The notes: generated from the letters alone by a model not told the origin. Positions 45,561 through 54,113 are shown, counted from the first letter of the stretch. The stretch: 64,000 nt of DNA from Pantoea sp. Ap-967 (GCF_011752565.1 NZ_VWXK01000024.1:1-64000); one strand, 5' to 3'. A program made the numbers and translations.

Positions 45561-45847
45561 TTTTTCTCCTCCGCTCTCACGGGACTGGGGTGCCTTTGCC
45601 GTCCTGGCAAAGGCCGAAATGTGAGGCGACGGTCAGTATATTGACTTTTTTGGTCGATGGCACGAAGCTGTACTGGCGCTTGGTGAAAAAACCGCGCTTT
45701 GGGTTCCGGCTGCATCCACGCTCACGGGGCAGGCCAGTCCTTAGCTTGTGAGCAAGCTTGCCTCGGTCGGGTCTGACGGTGGGTAGGTGCTAGGCCTTAA
45801 TAACAATTTACGTGTGTGTGATTGCTTTGCGCGATCCGGAGGTGGCG
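45561..45847. other. Divergent region upstream of the canavanine-type cluster
   Basis: This region contains the GGTCA operator at 45631-45655. GGAGG at 45838 is the ribosome-binding site of the AsnC gene. No gene supported. Confidence 0.55.
45631..45655. promoter_or_regulatory. GGTCA-type operator copy 1
   Basis: GGTCAGTATATTGACT followed by TTTTTGGTC. It matches 23 of 25 positions of the sequence at 52942-52966 at the start of the XRE-cupin gene. The GTCA/TGAC arms form a dyad. It is likely the binding site of that regulator at both ends of the cluster. Confidence 0.65.
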
Positions 45848-46285
45848 ATGAAACGCACTTTGGACAAAATCGATGAGAGGATCATCGAGGAACTTACTAG
45901 GAATTCGCGTTTAGCTCACAATGATATTGCGATGAAAGTTAATCTTTCTAGGAACGCTGTCAGGCTTCGGATCGAACGCTTGGAGCGAGATGGATATATC
46001 AAAGGGTATACGATAGTAAAGGGGGCAGCCTCTTCAGAGCACCCACCAATACGGGCGCTGGTTTTTGTTTACAGGCAGGATCGTATGAGAGGGGCGGAGG
46101 TGGTGCGCTCTGTGGCAGCTATCCCAGAAGTTGTCGCCTGCAATGTTATGAGTGGTGATCTTGATATTGTTTTGACTGTTGAAGCGTCCTCTCCGGATAG
46201 AATAAACAAGGTCTGGACTGATATATCAAGTTTGCCTGGTGTCGTGAATACGGTAACTTCTTTTGTATTGTCACACACGAAATAA
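45848..46285 (+). CDS. Lrp/AsnC-family regulator 1
   Basis: The product has 145 residues. The N-terminal HTH has VNLSRNAVRLRIERLERDG, and a C-terminal RAM/AsnC effector domain follows (VFVYRQDRMRGAEVVRS, CNVMSGDLDIVLTV). ATG 45848 follows GGAGG. It is strongly paralogous to the regulator at 55726, with a nearly identical recognition helix, so the two may bind the same GAGCA-type dyads. It heads the homoserine dehydrogenase operon and probably senses an amino acid. Confidence 0.9.
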   Translation: MKRTLDKIDERIIEELTRNSRLAHNDIAMKVNLSRNAVRLRIERLERDGYIKGYTIVKGAASSEHPPIRALVFVYRQDRMRGAEVVRSVAAIPEVVACNVMSGDLDIVLTVEASSPDRINKVWTDISSLPGVVNTVTSFVLSHTK

Positions 46286-46311
46286 CTAACAGGCAATTTG
46301 GCATGCAAGGC

Positions 46312-46330
46312 GAGCGTTTTGCTAGCAAAA
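46312..46330. promoter_or_regulatory. Candidate AsnC/Lrp dyad before hom
   Basis: GAGCGTTTTGCTA (46312-46324) matches the GAGCA-WWW-TGCTC form at 11 of 13 positions and overlaps the perfect palindrome TTTTGCTAGCAAAA (46317-46330). It lies about 95 bp before the hom start. Confidence 0.5.
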
Positions 46331-46413
46331 TCAGTCTGTTTGGCATATTCGGTAAAGCAGGGTTGCGGCTTACGATTTCCTCCAGTGATGAACAACAAAA
46401 TGAGGCCGTTGCT

Positions 46414-47463
46414 GTGACTGAATATAAAATTGCTTTGCTGGGTTTCGGCGGTGTAAACCGTGCTCTGGCTCAGCTGGTTGCTGAAAAGAATGAGCTGTGG
46501 GCTGAAGAGCTCGGCTTCACGTTGAAAATCGTCGGCGTCAGCGACATCTTCTTGGGCTCTGTAATTGGTAAGGACGGCCTGGATCCCAAAAAACTAGTAG
46601 CTGTGCCTGCGGCCAAGGGGGCCTTCGCGGCGCTGGTAAATGGCAGCGCAGACCCGGCCAACGAGACGGTCATTCGTTTTTCTGGTGCAGATATTGTCGC
46701 TGAGGCCACCTTCACCAATCCGGTTGATGGTGAGCCAGCAACCACCTTCTGTCGCTGGGCTCTGGAAAAGGGCATTAGCGTTGTGACTACAAACAAAGGC
46801 CCAGTGGCTCTCCACTCGGCTGCGCTGAAGAAGCTGGCTGCGACGAATGGTGCAGCCTTCGAGTTTGAAGGTGCCGTGATGAGCGGTACTCCAGTGATCC
46901 GTCTGGCGCAAGAAACATTGGCTGGTTCGGAAATCACTGGTTTCAAGGGCATTCTGAACGGCACTTCCAATTTCATTCTCAGCAGCATGCAAGCCGGTCT
47001 CGACTTTGGTGACGCGTTGTCCGAGGCTCAGGAGCTGGGCTATGCCGAAGCAGATCCAACTGCTGACGTTGAAGGTCATGACGTCCGTCTGAAGGTTGTC
47101 ATTCTGGCCAATGAGCTGCTGGGCGCGAAGCTGACCCCGGGCGATGTGTGCTGTGAGGGGATCTCGAATATCACTGCTCAAGATATTCAAAACGCTGCCC
47201 GCAATGACTCCCGCTGGAAGCTCATCGGCAGTGCCCAGCGCACCTCGGCAGGTACTGTAATTGCTTCGGTCAGCCCGCAACTCCTCCCCAACACTGATGC
47301 TTTGGCTGGGGTAAGTGGCGCCACGAATGCTGTCAGCTTCGAAACGAACCTCCTGGGCCCGGTCACTGTTGTTGGTGCTGGTGCTGGCCGTATTGAAACT
47401 GCCTATGCACTGCTGTCCGACATCATCAGCATCCACAAGAACAAAACCAAGCAGGCGATCTGA
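46414..47463 (+). CDS. hom: Homoserine dehydrogenase
   Basis: The product has 349 residues. The Rossmann motif ALLGFGGVNRALA is near the N-terminus, then TTNKGPVA and the catalytic domain with GILNGTSNFI and the ELGYAEADPTADVEGHD segment holding the catalytic Lys/Asp region. GTG 46414 follows GAGG and begins right at the cofactor domain; a TTG-type start at 46303 would add 37 odd residues. It lacks the ACT domain of biosynthetic Pseudomonas Hom, so it should escape threonine feedback. In this cluster it would oxidise homoserine to aspartate semialdehyde. Confidence 0.88.
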   Translation: MTEYKIALLGFGGVNRALAQLVAEKNELWAEELGFTLKIVGVSDIFLGSVIGKDGLDPKKLVAVPAAKGAFAALVNGSADPANETVIRFSGADIVAEATFTNPVDGEPATTFCRWALEKGISVVTTNKGPVALHSAALKKLAATNGAAFEFEGAVMSGTPVIRLAQETLAGSEITGFKGILNGTSNFILSSMQAGLDFGDALSEAQELGYAEADPTADVEGHDVRLKVVILANELLGAKLTPGDVCCEGISNITAQDIQNAARNDSRWKLIGSAQRTSAGTVIASVSPQLLPNTDALAGVSGATNAVSFETNLLGPVTVVGAGAGRIETAYALLSDIISIHKNKTKQAI

Positions 47464-47465
47464 AT

Positions 47466-48881
47466 ATGAATAGCTTGAGTCTGGCTCTGTCCACAGATTA
47501 CGAAGAGATCACAGTATTCAACCCGTTTGATGGTTCTGTGATTGGCGAGGTGGCCAAGGTTCCTGCAACCTCTGCTCACTTGGTGATTGATGCTGCCAAG
47601 CACGGTGCTGTGACCGCTCGCAACCTTTCTCGCGCTGAGCGTTCTCGTATTCTGGAGCACGCAGCTGCTCTGGTGGAGAAGGACAAAGATGATTTCGCGA
47701 AACTCATTTCAGCGGAATCTGGCAAGACAATTCGCCAAGCGCGCAAAGAAGTCCTTCGCTGTGTAAACACGCTCAAGCTTTCGGCTGAAGAGGCCAAGCG
47801 TAACGCAGGAGAGGTGATCCCATTCGACTCCTATGTGGGTTCTGAATCTCGCCAAGGGTGGTTCACTCGCGAGCCTCTGGGCGTGATCTTGGCAATTACC
47901 CCTTATAACGACCCGCTAAACCTGGTTGCTCATAAGCTGGGCCCGGCCATCGCCGGCGGCAACTCAGTAGTGCTGAAGCCTTCAGAGCTGGCTCCACTGT
48001 CCGCTGTCAAGCTGGTGAGTTACCTGAACAAGGCTGGGTTGCCTACTGAGGTTGTTTCGGTGGCTACCGGTGATGCTGAGCTGGGTAAGGCGCTGGTTGC
48101 CCACCGCGCTGTGCGGATGATTTCCTTCACCGGTGGCTTTGCTACCGGCGAGCAGATTACCAAGACTGCCGGCCTTAAGAAGATGGCAATGGATCTTGGC
48201 GGTAATGCGCCAGTGATTGTCATGGCCGACTGCGAGCTTGAGTCGACCGTCGAGTCGTGCGTTTCTGGTGCGTACTGGGCGGCAGGGCAGAATTGCATCG
48301 GTACTCAACGAATCCTGATCGACAGCAAGATTTATCAGATCTTCAAGGAGAAGTTTGTCGAGCAGTCCCGCGCTTTGGTAGTGGGTAATCAGTCAAACGA
48401 GGCGACGGACGTCGGCCCGATGATCTCTGAGGCAGCGGCCAAACGTGCAGAGGACTCTGTACAGGAAGCTGTCAGCAAGGGTGCCAAGGTACTGCTTGGT
48501 AACAAGCGGGAGGGCACGCTGTTCTATCCAACCGTCCTGGAAGACGTGAGCTTTGAGTGCAAGGTCTGGCAGGAAGAGGTGTTCAGCCCCATCGTTATCC
48601 TGCAGGAGATCAGCACGCTTGAAGATGCTCTGGCGCTCGCCAACGAGCCAGAATACAGCCTGCACGCTGGCATCTTCACCAGCAATCTGAACACCGCTAT
48701 GAAGGCAGCAAAGCTGCTTGAAGCGGGTGGTGTGATGATCAACGACTCGTCTGACTACCGTTTCGATGCGATGCCGTTCGGTGGCTTCAAGTACGGAAGC
48801 ATGGGGCGTGAGGGTGTGCGCTTCGCCTACGAAGATATGACCCAGCCTAAGGTCATTTGCCTCAACGGGCCCAGCGAGTAA
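47466..48881 (+). CDS. NAD(P)-dependent aldehyde dehydrogenase (candidate aspartate-semialdehyde oxidation)
   Basis: The product has 471 residues. The catalytic Cys277 is in GQNCIGTQR, Asn148 in TPYNDP and the FTGG nucleotide motif at about 221. The usual general-base Glu in ELGG is replaced by Asp243 (DLGGNAP). It starts 2 bases after hom, so translation is coupled. It would take the aldehyde made by Hom to the acid, giving aspartate without phosphorylation. The aldehyde is inferred from context. Confidence 0.87.
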   Translation: MNSLSLALSTDYEEITVFNPFDGSVIGEVAKVPATSAHLVIDAAKHGAVTARNLSRAERSRILEHAAALVEKDKDDFAKLISAESGKTIRQARKEVLRCVNTLKLSAEEAKRNAGEVIPFDSYVGSESRQGWFTREPLGVILAITPYNDPLNLVAHKLGPAIAGGNSVVLKPSELAPLSAVKLVSYLNKAGLPTEVVSVATGDAELGKALVAHRAVRMISFTGGFATGEQITKTAGLKKMAMDLGGNAPVIVMADCELESTVESCVSGAYWAAGQNCIGTQRILIDSKIYQIFKEKFVEQSRALVVGNQSNEATDVGPMISEAAAKRAEDSVQEAVSKGAKVLLGNKREGTLFYPTVLEDVSFECKVWQEEVFSPIVILQEISTLEDALALANEPEYSLHAGIFTSNLNTAMKAAKLLEAGGVMINDSSDYRFDAMPFGGFKYGSMGREGVRFAYEDMTQPKVICLNGPSE

Positions 48882-48919
48882 CGTCTGAAGACACTTCGGG
48901 GCCAGTTTCGTTAGGTAGT

Positions 48920-48945
48920 AAAGGAGGGGCATCCGTGCCCCTTTA
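48920..48945 (+). terminator. Weak terminator or attenuator before ridA-like gene
   Basis: GGGGCA-TCCG-TGCCCC stem preceded by AAGGA and followed by TTTATTAAA. The T-run is short, so read-through into the RidA gene is likely. Confidence 0.5.
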
Positions 48946-48966
48946 TTAAAGATCAGGGGAGCGATA

Positions 48967-49347
48967 ATGAGCAACCTTATTCAACGATACCCTAGCCAGG
49001 CACCACTCCCTCTTTCCAGAGCTGTGAAGGCGGGTGGTTTTCTATTCCTTTCAGGGCAGATCCCCTTGAGCGCATCTGGTGAACTCATCAAGGGTGACAT
49101 CAAGGCTCAGACCAAAGCAGTCTGCCTGCGTATTGGTGAAACTTTGGCTGCAGCTGGGGGGAGTTTTGATCAGGTCGTCAAGGCAACAGTATGGCTATCA
49201 GATTTAAGTCATTTTGATGGTTTGAATGAAGTCTTCAAGGAATTCTTCGGCACAAATCTGCCTGCGCGCTCGACGGTTGTTTCTGAACTGGTGTTGGGTG
49301 TGGATGTTGAGATAGAAGTTCAGGCCTTTATCGGCGATTCTTGCTAG
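48967..49347 (+). CDS. RidA-family reactive-imine deaminase
   Basis: The product has 126 residues. It has GGFLFLSGQIPL, the conserved Arg in PARSTVV and the closing VDVEIEVQAFIG. RidA enzymes hydrolyse enamine/imine by-products of PLP enzymes to keto acids. Placed 1.7 kb before the PLP gamma-lyase it would clear reactive intermediates such as a vinylglycine-derived imine. Confidence 0.88.
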   Translation: MSNLIQRYPSQAPLPLSRAVKAGGFLFLSGQIPLSASGELIKGDIKAQTKAVCLRIGETLAAAGGSFDQVVKATVWLSDLSHFDGLNEVFKEFFGTNLPARSTVVSELVLGVDVEIEVQAFIGDSC

Positions 49348-49491
49348 CTGTCGTTAGTTATATATTTCTGCTCGCCGCATCCTGGCCTAACTGGCTGGGG
49401 GCGGTGTGATATTTTTTGATGTGAATATGCTGCGTATGTAAGGTGCGTATTGTTTGTACCTTGCCGTAATACAATAACAAGGTGTTGGCGT

Positions 49492-51045
49492 ATGAGCTTT
49501 AAAGAGAGTGTATCTACTGGCCCAGCTACAGAGCGTGCAAGCAGGGTTAAGTATGTTGGTGCAGAAGACGTCGGTTACAAAAAGACGTTGCGGGCTCGTC
49601 AAATACAGATGATTGCCATTGGCGGTGCAGTTGGCAGCGGCTTATTCCTGGGTGCAGGTGCTCGACTTTCTGAAGCTGGCCCTTCGCTTGTTTTTGCATT
49701 TGCTGTGTGCGGTGTTTTTGCATGGTTCATCATCCGCGCTCTCGGTGAGTTGGTTCTTCACAGACCGTCCACTGGGTCGTTCGTGTCTTATGCCCGAGAG
49801 TTCTATGGTGAAAAACTGGCTTATGCAGCGGGTTGGATGTATTGGACAAACTGGGTAACGGTTGCAATTGCTGAGCTCACTGCGACAGCGCTTTATCTTA
49901 ATTTCTTCAAAGCGTATGTTCCATTCCTCGGAGACGTCCCGCAATGGGCTTCTGCTCTGGGTGTTCTAGCGATTATTACTGGTATTAACCTGGTATCTGT
50001 AAAGATTTTTGGTGAACTGGAATTCTGGTTTGCCTTTTTTAAAGTAGCAGCCCTCGTTACATTCCTCTGCGTGGGTGTGTACATGGTTATTTTCGGTACA
50101 CCCATCGATGGCCATGTTCCCGGGTTTCAGTTGATTTCAGATCATGGGGGATGGTTCCCTTATGGTGTGATGCCGGCTGTAATTTTGATACAGGGTGTAG
50201 TGTTCGCTTACGGTAGTATTGAACTTGTTGGCACAGCAGCAGGGGAGGCCAAAGATGTTGAAAAGGTCATGCCTAAAGCCATTCGCGCAGTTGTCTTCCG
50301 TATTGTTGTTTTCTATGTTGGCACTATATTGTTGCTTTCGTTGCTTATGCCGAGCTCCTCTTACGTCCCAGGAGTGAGTCCGCTGGTTACCTTCTTTGGT
50401 GCCATTGGAGTGCGCGGTGCTGATGCAATCATGAACATGGTTTTGTTCACTGCTGCCATTTCATCCCTCAATGCTGGGATTTACACCACGGGACGTATTC
50501 TTCGCTCGCTTGCTGTAACAGGATCTGCGCCGCCATTCCTTGTGAAAATGAACAGCAATGGGGTTCCATTTGCAGGAATCATGTTCACGACAATTGCCTC
50601 CCTGGTTGGCGTTGCAATGAATGCATTTCTACCCGGTCAGGCTTTCGAAATTGCCATGTCATTGACAGCTATTTTGATGCTTGGTGCCTGGGGCGTGATC
50701 ATTCTCTGCCAGCTCAAGCTCTTCAAGCTTTCTCAGCAAGGCCTTATTGAACGGCCTAAATTCAGGATGATGTTCGCGCCTTATAGCGGGTACGCAACGC
50801 TGGCTTTCTTCGTTCTGGTATTTATTCTGATTGCTTGTGACTATCCAGTGGGTACGTATTCCGCAGCATCTATTCCCTTCTACGCTGCGGTTCTTGTGAT
50901 TGGTTGGTATGTGGTTCGTGGTCGAGTGTACGGAATCGCTAACGGTAAATTGAAGTTTGATGAGAATCAGGAGTTGGTTTCATCTACTGCTGCTGAATCA
51001 AATGATGAGTTGGCTATTAAGCCCACATTAAAAGAAGCTCAATAA
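49492..51045 (+). CDS. APC-family amino-acid permease
   Basis: The product has 517 residues and twelve helices. It has the amino-acid transporter signature around IQMIAIGGAVGSGLFLGAG and FAYGSIELVGTAAGEAKD. AAGGTG precedes ATG 49492. A 30-residue N-terminal and a longer C-terminal cytoplasmic tail are present. It starts the lyase unit and probably imports the amino acid that the next gene cleaves. Confidence 0.9.
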   Translation: MSFKESVSTGPATERASRVKYVGAEDVGYKKTLRARQIQMIAIGGAVGSGLFLGAGARLSEAGPSLVFAFAVCGVFAWFIIRALGELVLHRPSTGSFVSYAREFYGEKLAYAAGWMYWTNWVTVAIAELTATALYLNFFKAYVPFLGDVPQWASALGVLAIITGINLVSVKIFGELEFWFAFFKVAALVTFLCVGVYMVIFGTPIDGHVPGFQLISDHGGWFPYGVMPAVILIQGVVFAYGSIELVGTAAGEAKDVEKVMPKAIRAVVFRIVVFYVGTILLLSLLMPSSSYVPGVSPLVTFFGAIGVRGADAIMNMVLFTAAISSLNAGIYTTGRILRSLAVTGSAPPFLVKMNSNGVPFAGIMFTTIASLVGVAMNAFLPGQAFEIAMSLTAILMLGAWGVIILCQLKLFKLSQQGLIERPKFRMMFAPYSGYATLAFFVLVFILIACDYPVGTYSAASIPFYAAVLVIGWYVVRGRVYGIANGKLKFDENQELVSSTAAESNDELAIKPTLKEAQ

Positions 51046-51061
51046 GCAAGAGGGTATTAAG

Positions 51062-52267
51062 ATGCGTCCTGATAAAGAAAACCTAGCCACGTTGGGCGTT
51101 AGCAGCCAGGCAGTTCATGGTGGCAACGTAATGGATGTCACCACCGGCGCTGTGCGCACCCCGCTGGTCATGGCAAACTCTTATCGTCTTCCTGATGATC
51201 CGGAAGACATGGACTGGTCGAGCCCTGATGGCTTGGTTTACACCCGTAATGCAGGCCACAATCAGGTGTGCCTGGAGAAGAAGCTCGCAGGTATCGAGGG
51301 TGGGGAGGCTGCAGCCGCGTTTGCAACCGGTGTGGCTGCCCTGCACTCGGTGTTCTTCACTTTCCTGAAAAGCGGCGATCACATCGTTGTCGGTGATGTT
51401 ACCTACGAAGCTGTATGGCGGCTGTTTGCTGAGTTACTGCCTGAGCGCTACGGCATTCAGGCGACCTTCGTGAACATGGGGGACTTGGACGCAGTGCGTA
51501 AGGCGATCAAGCCTAACACCAAGCTGATCCACACTGAGTCCATCGGGAACCCGACTACCAAGGTCGCTGATATCGAAGGCTTGGCAGAAATTGCCAAAGC
51601 GCACAGTGCTCTGCTTTCGGTTGACGCAACCTTCACGCCGCCGCCGTTCTTCCACGCCTTGAGCAAAGGGGCAGATCTGGTCGTTCACTCCCTGACCAAG
51701 TACATCAATGGCCATGGTGACGCCATGGGTGGTGTAGTGATCGGCAGCAATGAACTGATCGGTAAGATCAAGCATGATGCCTTGGTCGATCTGGGGGCTG
51801 TAATTTCGCCGTTCAATGCCTGGCTGATTATGCGCGGCTCGGTAACCTTGCCCCTGCGGATCCGCCAGCATCTTGTCACGGCTGAGAAGGTGGCTGCGTT
51901 CCTGGATTCCGACGATCGGATTGCGTATGTCTATTACCCAGGCCTGCCGTCTCACCCTCAGCATGAACTGGCCTGTCGTCAGTTTGAAGGCAAAGGGTTC
52001 GGCGGTGTGATGGCATTTGCTGTCAAAGGCAGTTCTGACAAGCAGAATCGCTTCGTTGCGAAGCTGAAGGTCATTACCTCAGCCGTTTCCATTGGCCATG
52101 ACGAATCGCTCATCGTTCATGTGGGCCCTGAAGCCCGTGGTGGCTCCGAGCACTATCCAAAAGAGTTTCTTGAGTATGGCCACCTGCGTCTATCGATTGG
52201 CCTCGAAGATGCTGACGACCTGATCAAGGACATTTCGGCGGCACTGGACGAGACCTTCAGTAACTGA
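51062..52267 (+). CDS. PLP-dependent gamma-lyase (candidate canavanine gamma-lyase)
   Basis: The product has 401 residues of the Cys/Met-metabolism fold-type I family. PLP lysine Lys213 lies in HSLTKYINGHGD, Asp188 pairs with the ring nitrogen, and Tyr60/Arg62 (YTR) bind the phosphate. The position of the catalytic Cys of methionine gamma-lyase is Ala117 here (TYEAV), so methionine is an unlikely substrate. Around it stand homoserine dehydrogenase, aldehyde dehydrogenase, RidA, a B3/4 editing protein and a guanidinium exporter, the set described with canavanine gamma-lyase, which splits canavanine to homoserine and hydroxyguanidine. Confidence 0.82.
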   Translation: MRPDKENLATLGVSSQAVHGGNVMDVTTGAVRTPLVMANSYRLPDDPEDMDWSSPDGLVYTRNAGHNQVCLEKKLAGIEGGEAAAAFATGVAALHSVFFTFLKSGDHIVVGDVTYEAVWRLFAELLPERYGIQATFVNMGDLDAVRKAIKPNTKLIHTESIGNPTTKVADIEGLAEIAKAHSALLSVDATFTPPPFFHALSKGADLVVHSLTKYINGHGDAMGGVVIGSNELIGKIKHDALVDLGAVISPFNAWLIMRGSVTLPLRIRQHLVTAEKVAAFLDSDDRIAYVYYPGLPSHPQHELACRQFEGKGFGGVMAFAVKGSSDKQNRFVAKLKVITSAVSIGHDESLIVHVGPEARGGSEHYPKEFLEYGHLRLSIGLEDADDLIKDISAALDETFSN

Positions 52268-52329
52268 AATTCATTCGGGAGACCTCATGCAACCTCCCGA
52301 ATCACTGATCTTCGTAGGTAACCCTCTTT

Positions 52330-52356
52330 GCCTCCCTACCCGGGAGGCTTTTTTTC
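52330..52356 (+). terminator. Rho-independent terminator after the lyase
   Basis: GCCTCCC-TACCC-GGGAGGC followed by seven T. A second hairpin (CGGGAG/CTCCCG) precedes it. It ends the permease-lyase transcript before the convergent XRE-cupin gene. Confidence 0.9.
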
Positions 52357-52365
52357 TTAGAAGAT

Positions 52366-52968
52366 TTACTGATGAAGCTCAGCTACGGTCATGGCGAAAA
52401 TGACGGCCTTTTTTCCATCGTTGATGTACCGATGGGGGACATCCGTTTTCGCAACTGCTGAACACCCCTGCTCAATGATGAGCTTTGTCTCACTGATCTC
52501 CAGGGTCAATGTACCTTGTTCAACATGAAACAGCTCGAAGGTGCCCGTGGGATGGCCGCTGGACTCGAAAACTTCGCCAGGTTTGATTTCCCACTTCCAC
52601 AGCTCAATCATGTTAGGCCCGCTTGTGCCTGCGAGTAAGCGGGCTGTGCCACCTTTAGGCCCATTCCAGAGTGTCGGGATCTCCTGCGCCTCAATTAGGC
52701 GGGCCGTGGGGGTACTCGCGACATTCACGACGTCAGCGACGGACAACCCAAGTGCTGCTGAGATCTTGCACAGGATGCCGATGCTTGGGTTCGCTTTGCA
52801 GTTTTCAATCTCAACTACCATTCCCTTGCTGACGCCTGAGCGCCGGGCAAGCTCATCAAGAGAGATTTTTTGCTGCTTGCGAACCTCCTTTAGCCGCTTG
52901 GCGACTGCCTCGCTCACCTGCTGAACATGGGTATCCGGATCGGTCGATATATTGACTTTTTTGGTCAT
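52366..52968 (-). CDS. XRE-family regulator with C-terminal cupin
   Basis: The product has 200 residues. The XRE HTH (about 22-78, SLDELARRSGVSKGMVVEIE) is followed by a cupin domain (about 120-195: WKWEIKPGEVFES, then GTFELFHVEQGTLTLEI). Such regulators sense small metabolites, often amines or amino acids. Its first codons lie inside the GGTCA operator, which implies autoregulation. It diverges from the ctdA-like gene and a copy of its operator is upstream of the AsnC-hom operon. Confidence 0.9.
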   Translation of the reverse strand: MTKKVNISTDPDTHVQQVSEAVAKRLKEVRKQQKISLDELARRSGVSKGMVVEIENCKANPSIGILCKISAALGLSVADVVNVASTPTARLIEAQEIPTLWNGPKGGTARLLAGTSGPNMIELWKWEIKPGEVFESSGHPTGTFELFHVEQGTLTLEISETKLIIEQGCSAVAKTDVPHRYINDGKKAVIFAMTVAELHQ

Positions 52969-52998
52969 CGGTCAGTAAAATATTCTAAATTGGTCAGT
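52942..52998. promoter_or_regulatory. GGTCA-type operator copy 2 and half-sites
   Basis: GGTCGATATATTGACT plus TTTTTGGTC (52942-52966) and two direct GGTCAGT repeats (52970-52976 and 52992-52998). It covers the start of the XRE-cupin gene and the promoter region of the divergent ctdA-like gene. Confidence 0.65.
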
Positions 52999-53014
52999 TT
53001 TAGGAGATTCTCTG

Positions 53015-53701
53015 ATGCTTTCTGTACATCCGTCAATTGACCCCAGGGTTGCCGGGCTGGCTCCTGGTTTTCGAGCAGTCAGTGTCGTCGTTGAGGCTGC
53101 TCCTATCGTCAATCCTGATGTCGCAGCGCAAGCGATGGAGCGCGCTTACCAAGTGGTTGAAGCCGGCACTTCAGTTTGGGCTGAGGCTCATCTAGCTGCT
53201 TGGGGTGATGCTTTCCGGAAATTCGGCGTTAAGCCACAGCGTACGCCATGCTCTGCAGAGGCTCTCCTCAAGCGAGTCAAAAAAGACGGTAAGCTACCAA
53301 CGATTGACCCTGTTGTAGATCTGTACAACGCAATCAGCATTCAATATGCAATTCCAGTGGGTGGTGAGAATTTTGCTGCTTATGTTGGAATGCCGCGGTT
53401 GACCATTGCTGATGGTAGTGAAGAATTTGACACCATGAAAAGCGGGGAGCCAGCGAATGAGCCGCCAGAGGCTGGTGAAGTCATCTGGCGTGATGATCGG
53501 GGCGTGACTTGCCGTCGTTGGAACTGGCGCCAAGGTGTTCGAACCAGGCTGGATGCTGAAGCCAAGCAGATGTGGTTCATTCTTGAAAGTCTGCCTGAAA
53601 TGCCAATTGAAGCACTAAATGCAGCTGCAGATGACCTCGTCACTGGCCTATCGAAAATGATGCCAGGTGCCGTCATTAAAACTGAACTCGTAGAAGCTTG
53701 A
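53015..53701 (+). CDS. ctdA: B3/4-domain tRNA-editing protein (candidate canavanyl-tRNA deacylase)
   Basis: The product has 228 residues. The whole chain fits the B3/4 editing fold of phenylalanyl-tRNA synthetase beta subunits (VVEAAPIV, GDAFRKFGVKPQRTPCSAEALLKRV by segments, VDLYNAISIQYAIPVGGEN). A stand-alone B3/4 protein, CtdA, hydrolyses canavanyl-tRNAArg and protects canavanine-using pseudomonads. AGGAG precedes the ATG by 8 bases. Its place beside the lyase and exporter supports this assignment. The 3-prime side carries the guanidine-II riboswitch of the next gene. Confidence 0.82.
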   Translation: MLSVHPSIDPRVAGLAPGFRAVSVVVEAAPIVNPDVAAQAMERAYQVVEAGTSVWAEAHLAAWGDAFRKFGVKPQRTPCSAEALLKRVKKDGKLPTIDPVVDLYNAISIQYAIPVGGENFAAYVGMPRLTIADGSEEFDTMKSGEPANEPPEAGEVIWRDDRGVTCRRWNWRQGVRTRLDAEAKQMWFILESLPEMPIEALNAAADDLVTGLSKMMPGAVIKTELVEA

Positions 53702-53723
53702 TCCTGGGTCTAGCTTTCTAACG

Positions 53724-53792
53724 CCCAGGGGACGACCCCTTTTAATCGGGCTTATCTTGCCGGGACGACCCGGCTTCTTTATGGAGCCGTCG
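53724..53792 (+). promoter_or_regulatory. Guanidine-II (mini-ykkC) riboswitch
   Basis: Two hairpins with the diagnostic ACGA loops are present: AGGGG-ACGA-CCCCT (53727-53740) and CCGGG-ACGA-CCCGG (53760-53773), joined by a 19-nt linker. Their 3-prime side can instead pair: CGGCTTC (53771-53777) is complementary to GGAGCCG (53783-53789), which holds the Shine-Dalgarno GGAG of the exporter. Guanidine stabilising hairpin 2 would free that site, a translational ON switch. Confidence 0.92.
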
Positions 53793-54113
53793 ATGGCTTG
53801 GTTGAGTTTGATTATCGCAGGAATTCTGGAGGTCATATGGGCCTTCTCGATGAAGCAATCTGAAGGCTTCACGAAAATTGGCGCCTCGATCATAACTATT
53901 GTCACAGTGGTAGCCAGCTTCATTCTTCTTTCTTACTCCATGAAGAGCTTGCCGTTGGGCACTGCATACACCATCTGGACAGGAATTGGAGCTGTTGGGG
54001 CGTTCGTGGTAGGCATTGTATTTCTTGGCGAGCCCGCTGGCATACTCAGGATTCTCGCGGCCATTATGATTATCGGTGGTCTTTTGCTCATGAAGTTTTC
54101 GTCGGCGGCGTAA
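53793..54113 (+). CDS. gdx: SMR-family guanidinium exporter
   Basis: The product has 106 residues and four helices. The start MAWLSLIIAGILEVIWAFSMK has the essential Glu13 of SMR transporters, and LPLGTAYTIWTGIGAVGAF is the Gdx/SugE-type helix 3. ATG 53793 follows GGAG; ATG 53781 lies inside the riboswitch. Gdx exchanges guanidinium for protons. Riboswitch control and its position after the ctdA-like gene indicate export of guanidine-type products of canavanine breakdown. Confidence 0.93.
   Translation: MAWLSLIIAGILEVIWAFSMKQSEGFTKIGASIITIVTVVASFILLSYSMKSLPLGTAYTIWTGIGAVGAFVVGIVFLGEPAGILRILAAIMIIGGLLLMKFSSAA

Noticed and set aside
46303..46413. N-terminal extension of Hom
   Set aside because: It would add 37 residues unlike Hom, covers the palindrome at 46317-46330, and GTG 46414 has a proper GAGG ribosome-binding site.
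51062..52267. Methionine gamma-lyase
   Set aside because: The fold fits, but the family's catalytic Cys is Ala and the neighbourhood has no methionine or methanethiol genes, while it matches canavanine use.
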